DNA of 6,863 bases, from contig JANPCU010000185.1 in the NCBI GenBank assembly GCA_031431195.1, forward strand, positions 1 through 6,863. The letters are read 5' to 3'. The DNA comes from TH-plancto1 sp031431195. GTDB lineage: Bacteria; Planctomycetota; Planctomycetia; Planctomycetales; Planctomycetaceae. The first letter of the stretch is position 1, and each line of letters starts with the position of its first letter. The notes below the pieces were generated by a model. That model was not told the DNA's origin. It ran no database searches and worked only from the letters and a program-made list of their open reading frames with translations. The position numbers and the translations under genes are program-made. Of this stretch, positions 5,082-6,863 are shown one piece after another.

Positions 5082-6815
5082 ATGTGGCCCCATCGCTTGA
5101 TGCTCAAATTTTCGCTCGCAGTGGCCTTTCCGCTGGGAATTTTCTGTTCGACAGGTCTCGTGAGAGCTGAGGAAGCGGAGGCCACTCCTCCCGCCGTCTC
5201 CCAGGAAATCCAGGACGCCATCGACGCCCTGAAGGACTCGAAGCCGGAGAGCGACAAGTCCGACAAAGCCGAAATCGCGGCCACCCACAAGCAGGCCCGT
5301 TCGATCAACCCGCTGCACGATGGGCAGAAGATCCATCTCCACACGTATTGTCTCGACGACACGGGCGACATCTGGGCCTGTGTCGGTACAACGGATGGTT
5401 ACGTTCAGCACTACTCCCCCGAAGGCGAACTGAAGGCCGAGATCAAGCTCGACTTCGTCCCCACTGCGATCAACACCGCACGCGATCTCGACATCTTCGT
5501 CGCTGGCAACGGGAAGATGGCTCGCCTGACCCGGACAGGGGAGATCAAACTGCAAGCGAATACCGCCAACCTCCCGAACCCGGAAGAGTTCAAGAAGCAA
5601 GCTCAGGAAGAAGCAAAAGCCGAATCGGAAACGATGCGCAAGCTCGTCGAGACCAACATCGCCCGCGTCGAGAAGACCATTGAAAAGGTCACCGCCCAGA
5701 TCAAGGAACTGACCGACAAAGAAGAAGAAGTCCCCAAGTCACTCCAGACCCGCCTCAGCCTCTACGAACGCCAACTCACGTCGCTCCAATCCCGACTGGC
5801 AAAAGTCACCGCAGCTGACATCAGCGACGCCGACCTCGCCCAGATGATGGCCTCTCGCATGCGGATCACTGCCCTGGCAGTTACGGAGAAGGATGTCTTC
5901 GTCTGCGTGACCGGAAACGGCTACGAAGTCTGGCGGTCCGACCATGACTTCCAAGAGCCGACTAAGGTCCTTGAACGCCTCTCTGGCTGCTGTGGTCAGA
6001 TGGATATCCAGGCCAGTGGCGATCAGCTGCTCGTCGCGGCCAACACCAAGTTCCAGGTCGCCATCCACGACCGGGACGGCACTCCGGTCTCCTCGTTCGG
6101 CAAGCGCGACCGCGAGGCCGTCGACGGCTTCGGGAGCTGCTGTAACCCGATGAACATCCGCTGCTGTTCGAACGGCGATGTGTTGTGTGCGGAGTCGAGC
6201 ATCGGGAACATCAAGCGGTTTAATGCCGCCGGTGAACTGGTCGGCTACATCGGCAAGGCCAAGATCGGCATCGGCTGTAAGCATGTGGCGGTGGCTCACG
6301 ATGATGTTCGCGACCGCTACTACATGATGAACGTCGACAAGGGGAACATTCTGGTTCTGCTGCCACTCGCCGAGGCTCCCGAGTTCACCGAAGAGGAACT
6401 CGCCTCGAAGGCCGCAGCTGATGGACTCGGCAAGAAGCTGATCGGCGAATGGACAGCGGCTCAGGCTCCCAAGAAGGAAAACCGGACCGACGAAGAGAAG
6501 ATCAAAGCCCTGACTCAACCCGACTCTCCGTTCAGCCGGATCGACTTCCAGCCGGGCGGCAAGCTGACGGTTCAGGGCGGCATGCTCGGTCAATACAGCA
6601 ACGATCTGTCATGGGTCGCGGTGCGGCAGGAAGGCGAGGAGTTGACCATCAGTATCCAAATGAGTGGGGCTGACTGGCTGGAATTTCAACTTCACTTCGC
6701 GGGCGATGAGGATGTGCAGATCAAGTCCCAGGCGTTCCCCGAACTGAAGGCGACTCGTGCCGCAAAGGATGCGGACGAGAAGCAGCCCGAAGAGCCCAAG
6801 ACGACCGCCAAGTAG
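5082..6815 (+). CDS. Exported NHL-like beta-propeller with coiled-coil insertion, Cys-Cys motifs and lipocalin-like C-terminus
   Basis: This 577-residue protein is not a characterised family that I can name. A signal peptide (1-29, ending GLVRA) predicts export. Propeller-type blades can be read at about 85-120, 126-156, 262-290, 304-340, 354-391 and 399-428, with patterns such as GDIWACVGTTDGYVQHYSPEGEL and GDVLCAESSIGNIKRFNAAGEL, suggesting six NHL-like blades. Between blades 2 and 3, residues about 167-245 form charged amphipathic helices with a turn near 213-220, probably an antiparallel coiled coil. Cysteines cluster as GCCG (302-305), SCCN (352-355), RCCS (360-363), C369 and GCK (398-400). 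Residues from about 450, starting GKKLIGEWTAA, look like a lipocalin-like beta domain that ends near 556, followed by a charged tail. The ATG has GGAG 9 nt upstream; the ATG at residue 7 lacks one. No enzyme motif is evident, and a binding, scaffold or metal-linked role is possible. It stands alone on this strand. Confidence 0.92.
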   Translation: MWPHRLMLKFSLAVAFPLGIFCSTGLVRAEEAEATPPAVSQEIQDAIDALKDSKPESDKSDKAEIAATHKQARSINPLHDGQKIHLHTYCLDDTGDIWACVGTTDGYVQHYSPEGELKAEIKLDFVPTAINTARDLDIFVAGNGKMARLTRTGEIKLQANTANLPNPEEFKKQAQEEAKAESETMRKLVETNIARVEKTIEKVTAQIKELTDKEEEVPKSLQTRLSLYERQLTSLQSRLAKVTAADISDADLAQMMASRMRITALAVTEKDVFVCVTGNGYEVWRSDHDFQEPTKVLERLSGCCGQMDIQASGDQLLVAANTKFQVAIHDRDGTPVSSFGKRDREAVDGFGSCCNPMNIRCCSNGDVLCAESSIGNIKRFNAAGELVGYIGKAKIGIGCKHVAVAHDDVRDRYYMMNVDKGNILVLLPLAEAPEFTEEELASKAAADGLGKKLIGEWTAAQAPKKENRTDEEKIKALTQPDSPFSRIDFQPGGKLTVQGGMLGQYSNDLSWVAVRQEGEELTISIQMSGADWLEFQLHFAGDEDVQIKSQAFPELKATRAAKDADEKQPEEPKTTAK

Positions 6816-6843
6816 GCCCTCACGAGAGCATTGGCGAGCCGGT

Positions 6844-6863
6844 GGGGGGGGGCCCCCCCCCCC
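6844..6863. other. G9-C11 homopolymer run at the window edge
   Basis: Nine G (6844-6852) are followed by eleven C to the last base. A self-complementary homopolymer at the extreme end of a sequence is more like a sequencing or assembly edge artefact than biology. The 28 bases between the propeller stop and this run contain no recognisable terminator or gene. Confidence 0.7.

Noticed and set aside
5739..6593. Minus-strand open frame of 284 codons
   Set aside because: It mirrors the propeller coding sequence, lacks a ribosome site and recognisable domains, and is low in complexity of the kind seen in antisense frames.

Overview
The window looks like chromosomal DNA from a planctomycete. The strongest evidence is a Tat-exported DUF1501 protein, together with an outer-membrane beta-barrel that resembles the DUF6268 family and a long secreted propeller protein of a kind common in Planctomycetota. 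Base composition is moderately GC-rich, and long antisense open frames shadow every real gene. Genus cannot be read from the sequence. No rRNA, tRNA, CRISPR array, transposase or integrase was seen.

Layout: four genes lie on the minus strand and one on the plus strand. Reading the minus strand in transcription order, an outer-membrane barrel protein (4838 to 3606) comes first, followed by a 206-bp gap with a candidate promoter. Next is the DUF1501 gene (3399 to 2098), closed by a strong intrinsic terminator (about 2068 to 2041). Then comes a YhcG-type DUF1016 PDDEXK nuclease (2007 to 817), whose stop codon overlaps the start of a secreted alpha/beta hydrolase (820 to beyond base 1) in an ATGA junction. 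The plus strand carries one gene (5082 to 6815) for an exported protein. It reads as a six-bladed NHL-like propeller with a coiled-coil insertion, unusual paired cysteines and a C-terminal lipocalin-like domain. It is divergent from the barrel gene, and the shared 243-bp intergenic region holds a perfect 15-bp-stem hairpin.

Function: four of the five products carry export signals, so the region mostly serves the cell envelope. The nuclease is the only clear cytoplasmic, DNA-directed protein, and it is translationally coupled to the hydrolase. There is no visible pathway linking all five genes, and no complete defence or metabolic system can be claimed.

The most unusual signals are two. The first is a 30-bp in-frame repeat present twice inside the nuclease gene. 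Each copy contains a perfect 19-bp dyad, and the only two differences between copies are symmetric and keep the pairing intact. The second is the series of Cys-Cys pairs placed at successive blades of the exported propeller. The window ends in a G9-C11 run that is probably an assembly edge.
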